Below are positions 51,659 to 60,517 of a stretch of 64,000 bases of DNA, piece after piece (the stretch's first letter is position 1; every line of letters starts with the position of its first letter). The position numbers and the translations under genes are program-made. This DNA is from DASYKS01 sp031404815 (GTDB taxonomy: Bacteria > Acidobacteriota > Thermoanaerobaculia > Multivoradales > UBA5704), in the NCBI GenBank assembly GCA_031404815.1, contig JANNIH010000066.1, positions 17,599 through 81,598 of the forward strand. The letters run 5' to 3'. Below the pieces are notes generated by a model. It was not told the DNA's origin, made no database searches, and was given only the letters and a program-made list of their open reading frames with translations.

Positions 51659-51970
51659 TCAATGCCGGCAGATACCGCTGGGCTCGATCTCGCAGCCGAA
51701 TTCTCCCGAGACCGGCGGGCAGACCCCGCCGGGTGCATCGAACGGGCAGACTTTCGGCTTGCTAACCGGCGCGCTCACTCGCTCTGGAGCGCTTTCGCGC
51801 GCCGGGTCGCCCCAGAGCGAGGAGAACAGTCCGCGCAGTTTGCCGAGCAGAGCGCCCGGGTCGAAGGGCACGGCGCCGGCTGAGAGCGGGAGCGCGATCA
51901 TTGCGCTCAGGGCAACGGCGAGACCGGCGGCGAGACGGCGTGAGCGGCGGGGAGAGAGGACAGACTTCAT
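51659..51970 (-). CDS. Small exported protein with four cysteines
   Basis: 103 residues. A signal peptide (RLAAGLAVALSAMIALPLSAGA) is followed by a short helical part. The C-terminal 35 residues contain four cysteines (KVCPFDAPGGVCPP, GEFGCEIEPSGICRH) that could form two disulfides. It is coded between two HTH-TPR regulators and is divergent from the one at 52218, sharing a region that contains a 14-bp palindrome. It could be a secreted signal precursor or a substrate of those regulators; this is inferred from position only. Confidence 0.7.
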   Translation of the reverse strand: MKSVLSPRRSRRLAAGLAVALSAMIALPLSAGAVPFDPGALLGKLRGLFSSLWGDPARESAPERVSAPVSKPKVCPFDAPGGVCPPVSGEFGCEIEPSGICRH

Positions 51971-52091
51971 AGCAAAGCTCCTTTGAAGAGGGCTGGCCGG
52001 CGCGACTCCGATAGCCGCGCAGCGCCCTCCGAGACTTCTCGATAACGCGAGCGAGGGGGCTGAATCGCGAATTCTCGCGAAAAGAGGCGTC

Positions 52092-52105
52092 TGATCGGCC
52101 GATCA
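52092..52105 (+). promoter_or_regulatory. 14-bp palindrome in divergent promoter region
   Basis: TGATCGGCCGATCA is a perfect palindrome located between the exported peptide gene (start 51970, minus) and the HTH-TPR gene (start 52218, plus). Two copies of TCGCGA flank ATTC nearby (52065-52080). It is a candidate operator for the adjacent HTH protein. Confidence 0.5.
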
Positions 52106-52217
52106 TACGCAAAGAATAGGGCTGCGGTGCGCCGACCGGAGCCATTTTGAATGAAATGTTGCCGTTGGAGCCTAGAGATGCGGGCTCGGCACCTGAAATC
52201 GTAGAGGAAGCCATACC

Positions 52218-53063
52218 ATGGCGGTGATGGAACGCACTTCCGAACGCAACGCGGCCAAGCTGGCCGTTGTGCTCCTACGCCACCTTCACGGCCAGAGCCA
52301 GCGCCAGCTGGAAGCCGTGTCCGGAGTGGATCAAAAACGAATCTCCCGCTACGAACTCGGCCAGGTGACGCCACGGAGGCCGACTCTCGAACGACTCGCC
52401 GGTGCCGTCGGGATCTCCCCGGCGCGCCTCGACCAGCTCCTCACCCTGTGCAGCCAGATCTGCGAAGAGTCCGCGGCCCATAGCGCTCAGGCGCTCCGCC
52501 CCGCGGTTTCGTCGAGCCCTGAGGCGGCTTCCGGAGCGGGAGAGGCCGCACCGGGCGATCTTCCCCACGTGGCCTCCGAGATCGCCGAGAGCCTCGAACC
52601 TTCGATTCACGAAGCGCTCACCGAGCTTGAGGCGCTGGCTGTAGCGCCGCCGCCGCCGCTCTCGGCCATGGAAGAACGCGGCCGAGCCGCGGAGCTCTGG
52701 CGGCGCCTCGAGCCGCTCTCCGGACGCCAGCGCCGTCTGGTGATTCAACATGGCCGCGAGTACCGGACCTGGGCGGTCTGCGAGCGGCTCTGCACCGCGA
52801 GCCGCGCGCCGACCGCCGCCGACCCAGACCGAGCGTTCGAGCTGGCCGAGATCGCCTTCGCCGTGGCCGAACTCAACCTAGGCACGGAGCGGGCAAGACT
52901 TCGCCTCCAGGCCTACGCCTTGGCCACCCTGGCCAACGCCCAGGCGGCGCAGGGCGACCTCGAAGAGGCGGCAAACACCCGGTGCCGGGCGGAAGAGCTT
53001 TGGGCCGGGGGTGGTTCCGATGGCGCGGGCCTCGACGCCGACCTCTTGGGCGAGGGAGTTTAG
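52218..53063 (+). CDS. XRE-HTH regulator with short TPR part, paralogue of the 50177 gene
   Basis: 281 residues. The N-terminal HTH (LHGQSQRQLEAVSGVDQKRIS) is followed by a Ala/Pro/Ser-rich linker. The segment RTWAVCERLC at 183-192 repeats the TWAVCERLC motif of the 50177 regulator, and the preceding helix (GRAAELWRRLEPLSGRQRRLV) also aligns. After that only one or two TPR-like helices remain, against many in the larger paralogue. It may be a truncated or specialised form. A palindrome sits about 110 nt upstream. Confidence 0.75.
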   Translation: MAVMERTSERNAAKLAVVLLRHLHGQSQRQLEAVSGVDQKRISRYELGQVTPRRPTLERLAGAVGISPARLDQLLTLCSQICEESAAHSAQALRPAVSSSPEAASGAGEAAPGDLPHVASEIAESLEPSIHEALTELEALAVAPPPPLSAMEERGRAAELWRRLEPLSGRQRRLVIQHGREYRTWAVCERLCTASRAPTAADPDRAFELAEIAFAVAELNLGTERARLRLQAYALATLANAQAAQGDLEEAANTRCRAEELWAGGGSDGAGLDADLLGEGV

Positions 53064-53200
53064 GAGGAGAGGTAACAGGATCTGGGTCGGACGGAGAGAC
53101 ATTTGCAGACGAGGAGAAGATCGCTCTAACTAACCCCCGGTGCACACGCACCGTGTCTTTGAGACTCAGCTGTCGTTTGAAGGTTCAAGAGGAGAATGCC

Positions 53201-54847
53201 ATGCGGTCGCTCAGCCTTTTCGTCCTGCTCTCTTTCGTGTTCGGGCTGTTCGGTGGAACTGCGCGTGCGGATGAGCTGCCGCCGCTCGGAAACCAAGCGG
53301 CAGAGTGGGCGGCCTCGTCCGGCGCCGGGGCGGTCGCGACCGCCGAGAAGCGCAACGGGAAATGGACGTTTGCGCTCGGCGGCCAGCCGTTTGCGACGGG
53401 GCATGCCGCGGTCGCCCCTGAGCGGGTGCTGTTCGAGATCGGCTCGATCACCAAGGTGTTCACCGGTGCTCTGCTCGCCCACGCGGTCGTGGACGGCAAG
53501 CTCGGGCTCGAGGACACGTTGTCCAAGCGTCTGCCGGTCGAGTTTGGCTATGAGGAGACCGGCGCGATTACCCTGAAGCAATTGGCGACCCACACCTCCT
53601 GCCTGCCCCGGCTGCCCGACAACATGATGAATTTGGCCGGTGCGGACCCCTACGCGCAATACGACCGGAAGGCGATGTTCGAATACCTCGCGAGCGCCAA
53701 GCTTGCTGGGAAGGCCCCGTGCGAGGCCGAATATTCGAACCTCGGCTTCGGCGTGCTCGGAGTGGTGCTGGAAGTGGCGTACGACAAGCCGTGGGCCGGT
53801 TTGATCCAGGAAAAAATCACCGGGCCGCTCGGCATGAAAGACACCGTCCAAGAGCTTTCGGTCGAGCAGCAGGCACGCTTCGCGGAGCCCTGGACCGCAA
53901 AAGAGCGGGCACAGCCGTGGACCTTCCAGGCGATTTCGGGCGCGGGGGCGTTGCGCTCGACGTTGGCCGACCTGGCGAAATTCGCCGACGCGTTGCTTGC
54001 GGGGACGAAAGGGCCGCTCGGCCCAACCTGGCCGCTGCTCGCGGGCGATTTCGCCGAGATGCCCGCGGCCGGCGGCAAGATCGGGCTCGCGCTGATCCAT
54101 GCCCAGGACCGCGGTGAGGACAGCTATTCCCACGAAGGTGGAACCGGGGGCTACCGGAGCGTGATCCACGTTCGTCCGGGCAGCGACCGCGGGGCGATCG
54201 TCCTCGCGAGCAACGCGGCGGCCAATCCGCAAGGTTGGCTCGCGGTCTGGTCCTCGGCTGCGACTCCGGCCGTGGTGCGCACGAAGTTCGTGCTGCCGAC
54301 CGCCCTGCTCGACGAATATGTCGGCGTCTATTCGATCGACAAGAGTGCCCGTTTCACGCTGGTTCGCAAAGGGGATGGCCTGGTGGCGCGCCTGACCGGG
54401 CAGACGTTCGTGCCGCTCTTTGCGAGCGCGCGCGACGAGCTGTTCTACGAGGTCGTCGACGCGCAGATCAGCATCCGGAGGAACGCCGCGGGGCAGGTAG
54501 ACGGCCTGACCCTCCACCAGAACGGCCGCGACCTGCCGGCCAGGCGCGACGCCGTTGCGGCCCCTCACATCGAGTTTCCCAACGCCGCGGCGCTTGCCGA
54601 ATACGTGGGTACCTACGATTTCGGGAAGTACCATGAGGGCTCCACGATCACAGTGGCCGTCCAAGCCGACGCTCTCTTCGCGCTGCTCACCGGCCAGTCG
54701 GCGTTCCCGGTGTTCGCCACCGCGAAGGATCGGTTCGAATACGACGTGGTCGTGGCGGCACTTTCGTTCGAGCGCGATCCGGACGGCAAGATCGTGGCGG
54801 TCACCCTCCATCAAAACGGGTTGGACATGAGAGCGCCGCGCAAATGA
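53201..54847 (+). CDS. Exported serine hydrolase of the beta-lactamase/PBP-like family with duplicated C-terminal domain
   Basis: 548 residues from ATG 53201 behind AGAGGAGAA. A signal peptide (SLFVLLSFVFGLFGGTARA) precedes the catalytic domain: S-x-x-K as SITK near residue 80, Y-x-N as YSN near 177, and HEGGTGG near 311. This is the class C beta-lactamase/EstB/DD-peptidase group, acting in the periplasm. From about residue 365 the chain has two related domains, each starting EYVG and ending with TLHQNG. Activity on antibiotics cannot be assumed. Confidence 0.85.
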   Translation: MRSLSLFVLLSFVFGLFGGTARADELPPLGNQAAEWAASSGAGAVATAEKRNGKWTFALGGQPFATGHAAVAPERVLFEIGSITKVFTGALLAHAVVDGKLGLEDTLSKRLPVEFGYEETGAITLKQLATHTSCLPRLPDNMMNLAGADPYAQYDRKAMFEYLASAKLAGKAPCEAEYSNLGFGVLGVVLEVAYDKPWAGLIQEKITGPLGMKDTVQELSVEQQARFAEPWTAKERAQPWTFQAISGAGALRSTLADLAKFADALLAGTKGPLGPTWPLLAGDFAEMPAAGGKIGLALIHAQDRGEDSYSHEGGTGGYRSVIHVRPGSDRGAIVLASNAAANPQGWLAVWSSAATPAVVRTKFVLPTALLDEYVGVYSIDKSARFTLVRKGDGLVARLTGQTFVPLFASARDELFYEVVDAQISIRRNAAGQVDGLTLHQNGRDLPARRDAVAAPHIEFPNAAALAEYVGTYDFGKYHEGSTITVAVQADALFALLTGQSAFPVFATAKDRFEYDVVVAALSFERDPDGKIVAVTLHQNGLDMRAPRK

Positions 54848-54888
54848 AGGCCGAGTGGCACCACGGAATGTTTGAGGGGAGAGCTTCT

Positions 54889-55857
54889 ATGACGACCGAG
54901 ATTCGATCGTTCCTGCCGCGCGGGGCGATCACCGGGCTCTTGTTTTTTCTGGCTGTGGCGGAGGTCGCAGCGCAGACATCAAAGACCCCCGCGATCGAGG
55001 GTCCACTTCGGATCAACGAGGATGTCACCCGCCCTGAAAAGATTTCGGGCGAGCCTCCGGTCTACCACCCGTTGGCGCGGATCGCGGGCCTCGCAGGGTC
55101 GGTCATTGTCGAGTCGATCATTGACGGTACAGGGCAGGTTTCAAAAGTCAGAGTCCTCAAGGGGCTGCCGCTCGGTCTCAGCAGGGCGGCCGTCGACAGC
55201 ATCTTGGGGTGGAGATTCACGCCGGCGATTTTCGAGGGCAAGCCGGTCAAGGTCTACTATGTCGTGACCGTAAATTTCCAGGTCGAGGGTGACTCTCCAA
55301 TCAAGAGTCAGTTCAAATGGCTGCTTCGCGACAATCCGGTTCTGGCCAAGAAGCTGCAAGGAAAAAGCGCCTCGGACGTCGCCGAGATTCTTGAGGAGCG
55401 CCCGGGGGCGAGGACGAAACCTGCCGAGATACCCTTCCTTGTCTTCGGGGTCTTTCTCGAGCAGGGTCGGTTGAAAGAGAGCCTGGAAGTGATTTCGACC
55501 TATCGTGGCAACTTCCAGTACCAGGCTCTCTACCAGGCCGGTGCCGTCACTTGGAGTCGTTTGTATCAGGACCCGAAAGCCGAGGGCGGTGGCCGTGCCG
55601 AGCTCATCGAGCTGGCGCTCGAAGCGGAGGTGGGTGCGCTCGAGGTTCGGCCGGATGGCCTCGAGGCTTTGGTCTTCAAGGCGCTTCTCTTGCAGGAGAA
55701 GAGTCGGATCACCCGTGATCCGCTCGCGCGCGCCGCTCTCCTCGAAGAAGTGGCCCGGTTGCGCGAGCGGACGATTCAGTTGCACCCGGAGCTGGCCAAG
55801 GATGGGCTGATCCCGGATCTGCTAGACCCGGATCTGAGCACCTTACCGGGGGTCTAA
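54889..55857 (+). CDS. Exported TonB C-terminal-domain-like protein
   Basis: 322 residues from ATG 54889, where GAGGGGAG lies at good spacing; ATG 54844 overlaps the previous stop but lacks such a site. After a signal peptide (ending near VAEVAAQ) comes a TonB-C-like domain (GLAGSVIVESIIDGTGQVSKV then VDSILGWRFTPAIFEG). The C-terminal 180 residues are helical and TPR-like. In Acidobacteriota such proteins are often free periplasmic forms rather than true TonB. It is probably co-expressed with the hydrolase upstream. Confidence 0.75.
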   Translation: MTTEIRSFLPRGAITGLLFFLAVAEVAAQTSKTPAIEGPLRINEDVTRPEKISGEPPVYHPLARIAGLAGSVIVESIIDGTGQVSKVRVLKGLPLGLSRAAVDSILGWRFTPAIFEGKPVKVYYVVTVNFQVEGDSPIKSQFKWLLRDNPVLAKKLQGKSASDVAEILEERPGARTKPAEIPFLVFGVFLEQGRLKESLEVISTYRGNFQYQALYQAGAVTWSRLYQDPKAEGGGRAELIELALEAEVGALEVRPDGLEALVFKALLLQEKSRITRDPLARAALLEEVARLRERTIQLHPELAKDGLIPDLLDPDLSTLPGV

Positions 55858-55866
55858 CCGATCGCC

Positions 55867-56099
55867 ATGGGCAGGACCGACGCCGAGCCGCAGTTCTTCG
55901 CGCTTCCCGAGGATTTCCGTCGTTGGCTCGCCACCTATCACGCCAACGAGAGCGAGCTCATGGTTGGCTTCCACAAGAAAGATTCCGGCCGACCGAGCCT
56001 CACCTGGCCCGAGTCGGTCGACGAGGCGCTCTGCCAGAGACGCGCGAGAAGCGCCTGGAGAAGCTGATCGAGGTCTCGGGGGCCGGCGAGCGGATCTGA
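55867..56099 (+). pseudogene. Remnant of a YdeI/OmpD-associated family gene
   Basis: The first 55 residues (FFALPEDFRRWLATYHANESEL, then KDSGRPSLTWPESVDEALC) match the start of the YdeI family. The middle is missing. In another frame PETREKRLEKLIEVSGAGERI, the usual C-terminus, follows from 56031 to a stop at 56097-56099. The two ends are thus joined by an internal deletion of roughly 100 codons, with a frame change. Confidence 0.72.
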
Positions 56100-56136
56100 A
56101 ATACGGCATAGAATCCAGCTGTTTCCGGGAGAACCT

Positions 56137-57126
56137 ATGAGCGCACCTCGACGTACCGTAAGCCGCTTCGCCTTGAGGCTCGGTTCGAGCCTGTTCTTCG
56201 CCCTGCTCGCCGTGGCTCCTGCGGTGGCCGCAAAGGATCGCATCTTTGAGCTGACCGACCCGCGTGGCGACGACCATGGCGACGGTTCGCTGCGCTACCC
56301 CCTGAGCTATTACGGGATGGCGGCCGGCGATCTCGATCTGACGTCCTTTTCGGCACGCGCGGTCTCGGGCGGCACCGAGTTCGAATTCGGCTTCGCCAAT
56401 CCGGTGCGGGCGACCGGCCGGCGGACGATCGACATCGGCGGCACGAACCTCGACGCGATCGCCCGGTTTGGCTTCTATGCCGTGAACGTCGATCTCTATA
56501 TCGATATCGACCGGAAGACGGGCTCGGGGGCGACCAACACCCTGCCGGGCCGGCGCGCCGAGATCGACCCGTCGTTCGCCTGGGAAAAGGCGGTCGCTTT
56601 GACCCCGCGGCCGTTCGACGCCAAGACCACCTTGAAGCGAATCTTGCTCCGTTCGCTCAAGGACGAGCTGCGCTCCAAGGACGGGAGCCTCACGCGCGAC
56701 CAGGCGGAGCTGATCCAGACGACGCTCCCGGGCGACCTCGAGAGCCACATCTTCTTCCCGAATCGGATCAAAGCGTCGGGCCGGACGATCAAGTTCTTCG
56801 TTCCCGAGGCGTTCTTGGGCGGTGTCGCGAGCCCCGACTGGGCCTACGTCGTGGTCGTCTCCGGCTGCGATATCGACCAGCGCTTCGATCTGGGTGACCG
56901 GCTGCCGACCCGCCGCAATGGCGACAACCTGTTCATCCTGCCGGTCGCGGCGGGTGGCAGCGACGACAAGCTTGGCGGCGGCCAGGAGGACGACGAGCTT
57001 CAGCCGCCGATCATGGATCTGCTGGTCCCCGCCGGCTTCACCCAGCAGAAGATCCTCCGCGACTACGACCTCGGAAAATCGCGGCCGGTCCGCCTGCCGG
57101 GGGTGGTGCCGGCGAACGTCAAATAG
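56137..57126 (+). CDS. Exported GlucodextranC-like (DOMON-like) domain protein
   Basis: 329 residues with a signal peptide (ALRLGSSLFFALLAVAPAVA). The mature N-terminus (FELTDPRGDDHGDGSLRYP, then GDLDLTSFSARAVSG) is the characteristic opening of the glucodextranase C-terminal domain-like fold, a beta sandwich that binds carbohydrate or haem in other proteins. No catalytic domain is fused. It probably acts in the periplasm or outside. Confidence 0.75.
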   Translation: MSAPRRTVSRFALRLGSSLFFALLAVAPAVAAKDRIFELTDPRGDDHGDGSLRYPLSYYGMAAGDLDLTSFSARAVSGGTEFEFGFANPVRATGRRTIDIGGTNLDAIARFGFYAVNVDLYIDIDRKTGSGATNTLPGRRAEIDPSFAWEKAVALTPRPFDAKTTLKRILLRSLKDELRSKDGSLTRDQAELIQTTLPGDLESHIFFPNRIKASGRTIKFFVPEAFLGGVASPDWAYVVVVSGCDIDQRFDLGDRLPTRRNGDNLFILPVAAGGSDDKLGGGQEDDELQPPIMDLLVPAGFTQQKILRDYDLGKSRPVRLPGVVPANVK

Positions 57127-57164
57127 GGGCAGACCTACGTTGTCTGCCCTCCAATCGCCCACCC

Positions 57165-58361
57165 CTACCGCCGCGCCGTCCCCTTCTGCACGCGCGCCCT
57201 GCCGCCGCCCCGGATTGCGACCGAAACCCCGCGCCAGGCCTCATTCGAAGGGCGCTCCGAGTAGTAGCCGAGGACGTACTGGTTGCGCAGCTCGTCCAGG
57301 ATCTCGGCCAACGCCGCGGCGGCCTGGTCGATCGAGTCGATCTCCTCGATCCGGCCGCCGCTCTCCTCGATCGCCAGCCGCAGCCCCTCGACCTCCCGCT
57401 CGTTTCCTTGGGCGTCGCGCCAGATCGACCAGCGTTTCAAGAGCCCTTGCCGTTCCTCGTCCCGGCGCAAGCGCACCCAATAGATCGCCATCGGCTCGCG
57501 CTCCAGCCGCTTGCGGATCAGCGACATGGGGAGCACGCTCTCGATGTCCTCGCCGTCGGAGAGCAAGATGATCACCCGCCGGCCCTGCCGTGAGGTGAGC
57601 CGTTCGATGGCGAAATAGAGGGCGTCGGAGAGTGCGGTGCCGCCCCCTGCGCGCGCGCCTGAGAGCGCGAGGTCGAGAATCGCGGGTACGCTGGTGAACG
57701 GGGTTTCGAGCACCAGGCGATCGGCGAACAAGAGCAGCTTCGCCTCGTCCAGCGGTCGCATCGTGCGAACGAAGGTGCGCGCGCCTTCGTTCGCCGCGGC
57801 GAGGCGTGCGCCGTGCATGCTGGTGCTCGCATCGATCAGCAGAGCGGCGGTGAACGGAATGTCGCCACGCTCGAAGGTGACGATTCCCGGCCGGCCGCCG
57901 CCGCGCTCGCGGATGACGAAATCCTCCCGCGCGAGCCCTTCCGAGCGCCCGGACACCGTGACATAGAGCTGGCGCAAGCTGACGCCGATCGTGAGGTCGG
58001 TCGCGATGCTCGGAGTTCGGATCATCGCGCTCGCGACCGCCGCGCCGCCCGCGCTATACGCCACCGCCTCGAACCGATGTTCCACGTTCTCCTGGCCGAC
58101 ATCGACGACGACGCTGAAGGGGGGCTTCTCTGCGCTGCCCGCCGGCTTGCCGTCGAGGAAGAACTCGACGCGCGAGATCGCGCCGCCGGTCCCGGTCTCG
58201 ACCCGTACCTCGACCGGGCCGAAAGCGGCCTCCTCGGCGGATGGGCTGGTGAACGCGATCTTCTGCGCGTGCGCGGCGAGCCCCGCCGCTGGGATCGAAA
58301 TGCCGATCCAGACGGCGAGCGCGCGACCATCGAGGCGGGCGAGCCGGGTGCGGAGGCTCAA
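57165..58361 (-). CDS. Exported VWFA-domain protein with Ig-like N-terminus
   Basis: 398 residues with a signal peptide ending near AAHAQ. Residues about 32-110 are Ig-like (FGPVEVRVETGTGGAISRVEF). The VWFA domain has a complete MIDAS start DASTSMH near residue 177 and ILLSDGEDIES. This is the acidobacterial VWFA-related group. It starts inside the stop of the TPR gene (4-nt overlap) and ends the operon. Confidence 0.85.
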   Translation of the reverse strand: MSLRTRLARLDGRALAVWIGISIPAAGLAAHAQKIAFTSPSAEEAAFGPVEVRVETGTGGAISRVEFFLDGKPAGSAEKPPFSVVVDVGQENVEHRFEAVAYSAGGAAVASAMIRTPSIATDLTIGVSLRQLYVTVSGRSEGLAREDFVIRERGGGRPGIVTFERGDIPFTAALLIDASTSMHGARLAAANEGARTFVRTMRPLDEAKLLLFADRLVLETPFTSVPAILDLALSGARAGGGTALSDALYFAIERLTSRQGRRVIILLSDGEDIESVLPMSLIRKRLEREPMAIYWVRLRRDEERQGLLKRWSIWRDAQGNEREVEGLRLAIEESGGRIEEIDSIDQAAAALAEILDELRNQYVLGYYSERPSNEAWRGVSVAIRGGGRARVQKGTARR

Positions 58362-60517
58362 GGCGTTCCCTCGACCTTCCCTTGGTTTCCCGACGGGGTG
58401 CCAAGCGCCGCGCCGAGCGCCGGGAGACGCTCTGTCGCTTCACGCCGGAGGAGCTGCCAGAGCGCCTCGATCTCTGCGCTCGGCAGCTCGCCGTAGCGCA
58501 GGCGCGGGGAGCTTTCGGAGGTCGCCTGCGGTGCCCATTGCGCGAGCCTCGCTTTCGCCGCCGTGTCGTTGCCCACCGACGAACCATCCAGGTCGGCGAG
58601 CGCGGCGCTCAAAAGCAGCAGCTTCTCGTCGTCGGGAAAGGCCAAGAGCCCCAGATCGATCGCGCCGGCCGCCGCTTGCCACTCCTTGGCCGCGATCTCC
58701 AGCCGCGCGAGTTCCTGGCAGGCGAGCGCCACCGGCCAGGCTTCCGGTTCGATCTTCGGGCTGCCCGTCGATCGCGCTCTCAAAGGAGCCACGAGCTTGC
58801 CGAACAGCTCGCGAGCTCGTTTCGTCTGGCCCAACCGTGCCGTGTTGATCGCGAGCCGGACGGCCACTTGGCCGTCGTTCGGGCTTTGGGCCGCGAGCCG
58901 TTCGAGTGCGCTCTCCGCTTCGGCGTAGCGCCCGTGGCGTTCGTCGTCCAGAGCGCGCCCGAGCAGAGCTTGCGGGTGGTCGGGGTCGAGCTCTTTGGCG
59001 CGACGGAACTCCGCCTCGACCATACTCGACAGGCCGCTGCGAAAGAGATTCGGCGTCAAGCTGATCAGAAACCCGGCCGCGAGCCGGCGCCCTTCGGCTG
59101 TCGGGACCGCTCGGGCATACAGCTCCGCCAAGCTGCCGACCAGAATTGCGGCGTGCATCGAGGGGTGACGTAGCTTACGCGTCTGGTACTCGCCATGCAG
59201 GATCCGGTAGAGCGCCATCAGGGGCACCAGGCTCTCCGGATTCCGCCGTTCGAGGGAGCGAAGCACCTCCCCAAGGAGCCCGGCGAGCTCCTCGCGGTTG
59301 GCGGCGTTCGGGCCGGAGAGGAGAGGCACCTCGAACGCGGTGACCGCGGCACGCGCACCTTCCTCGTCGCCAGAGGCGAGAAGCACCAGGGCGCGGCGGT
59401 AGACGGCGCGCAAGGCGGCGGCTTCCGAGCGCCGCCAACGGCCCGGAGCGTCCGGATTTTCTGCTCCGCCGGTTGCCGCGGGCTCTGCTCCGGCCGTGGC
59501 CTCCTCGCGCTCGACCCAGGTGCGCGCCGGATCGCCCGCGGCGACCAGATCGAGAGTCAGATCGGCGGTCGAACCGAACGGCGCACCGGTAAGAGCCGTG
59601 CGCAGCTCGTAGCTCCCCGGCGGGAGGTCGAGGGTCGAGAAGGCGAGATCGATTCGCTCGAAACCAGAGTCGGGTGCCCGCGCCACCTCACGAACCGAAA
59701 GCTCCGTCCCCGCGGACGCGCCCACCGCGCGCAGCTCGATCCTCTGGGTCGTGCCGGCGGGCAGGCCGACGGCGAACAGAGAGAGCGGTGTATCGCCTGA
59801 AACGGCAATGAGCGGGCGCGCCGCAAGCGGCCAGAACGAGGGGAGGGCCGGCGCCGCGGCGTCGATCGAGGAAACCGTGAGCCACCCTGTGCCGGGATCG
59901 CTCCCCGCGGAGAAAGCGGCGACCAAAGGGTAAGCAGCCCCGCCGGTCGGAATGTCGAGCTGGATCGTGCGCAGGCCAAAAGTCTTTGTGGCCGCATGCC
60001 CGACCAGGATGCGCAGGCGGTAGCTTCCGGGCCGGAGGGCGAAGCCGCCGACGAAGCGGAGCCCCTTGTTGCGGAGCGTCTCTTTCGGATTGGGGATCTC
60101 TACCGTTTCGAGCAACGACGTGGCGAGCGCGCCGCGCGCATCGAGCGCGTAGATCGCGATATCCACGGGGAGGGCGGAATCGACTCCCGCGTCGTCGGCG
60201 GCTCGGGCGAGTGCACCGCCTGCCGCCTCGACCACGAGCGCGATCTTTACCTTGTCGGGCGCCTTTGGGTCACCCCCCGGAAATACAACCGCCCGGGCTG
60301 CGAGCGCAATGGGGCCTCCCTGCTGGCCGCTCCAAAGGAGCGCCGCAGTTTCGACCCGGAGGCCGCCGGTGCGCAAGACGCGAGCTTCCCAAGGCGGCGT
60401 AGCTATTCCAACCTCATCCACCGTTCCTGCCGCTCGAAGGGCCGAAGCCGTTGCGGCCAACACTCCAAGTCCGACCGCGAGCCCAAGCGTGCCGTGGCGC
60501 CAACGGATCGAGATCAT
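58358..60517 (-). CDS. Exported TPR-containing protein
   Basis: 719 residues. A signal peptide (LGLAVGLGVLAATASALRA) is followed by a beta-rich N-terminal half that seems to contain repeated strands (for example GSYRLRILVG and GSYELRTALTG). The second half has TPR-like helices (ELDPDHPQALLGRALDDERH, then AESALERLAAQSPNDG). It lies between two VWFA genes and overlaps each by 4 nt. The three proteins probably work together outside the cytoplasm. Confidence 0.82.
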   Translation of the reverse strand: MISIRWRHGTLGLAVGLGVLAATASALRAAGTVDEVGIATPPWEARVLRTGGLRVETAALLWSGQQGGPIALAARAVVFPGGDPKAPDKVKIALVVEAAGGALARAADDAGVDSALPVDIAIYALDARGALATSLLETVEIPNPKETLRNKGLRFVGGFALRPGSYRLRILVGHAATKTFGLRTIQLDIPTGGAAYPLVAAFSAGSDPGTGWLTVSSIDAAAPALPSFWPLAARPLIAVSGDTPLSLFAVGLPAGTTQRIELRAVGASAGTELSVREVARAPDSGFERIDLAFSTLDLPPGSYELRTALTGAPFGSTADLTLDLVAAGDPARTWVEREEATAGAEPAATGGAENPDAPGRWRRSEAAALRAVYRRALVLLASGDEEGARAAVTAFEVPLLSGPNAANREELAGLLGEVLRSLERRNPESLVPLMALYRILHGEYQTRKLRHPSMHAAILVGSLAELYARAVPTAEGRRLAAGFLISLTPNLFRSGLSSMVEAEFRRAKELDPDHPQALLGRALDDERHGRYAEAESALERLAAQSPNDGQVAVRLAINTARLGQTKRARELFGKLVAPLRARSTGSPKIEPEAWPVALACQELARLEIAAKEWQAAAGAIDLGLLAFPDDEKLLLLSAALADLDGSSVGNDTAAKARLAQWAPQATSESSPRLRYGELPSAEIEALWQLLRREATERLPALGAALGTPSGNQGKVEGTP

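Noticed and set aside
53201..54847. Antibiotic resistance beta-lactamase
   Set aside because: The motifs only place it in the broad PBP-like serine hydrolase family; the duplicated C-terminal domains are unlike typical class C resistance enzymes.
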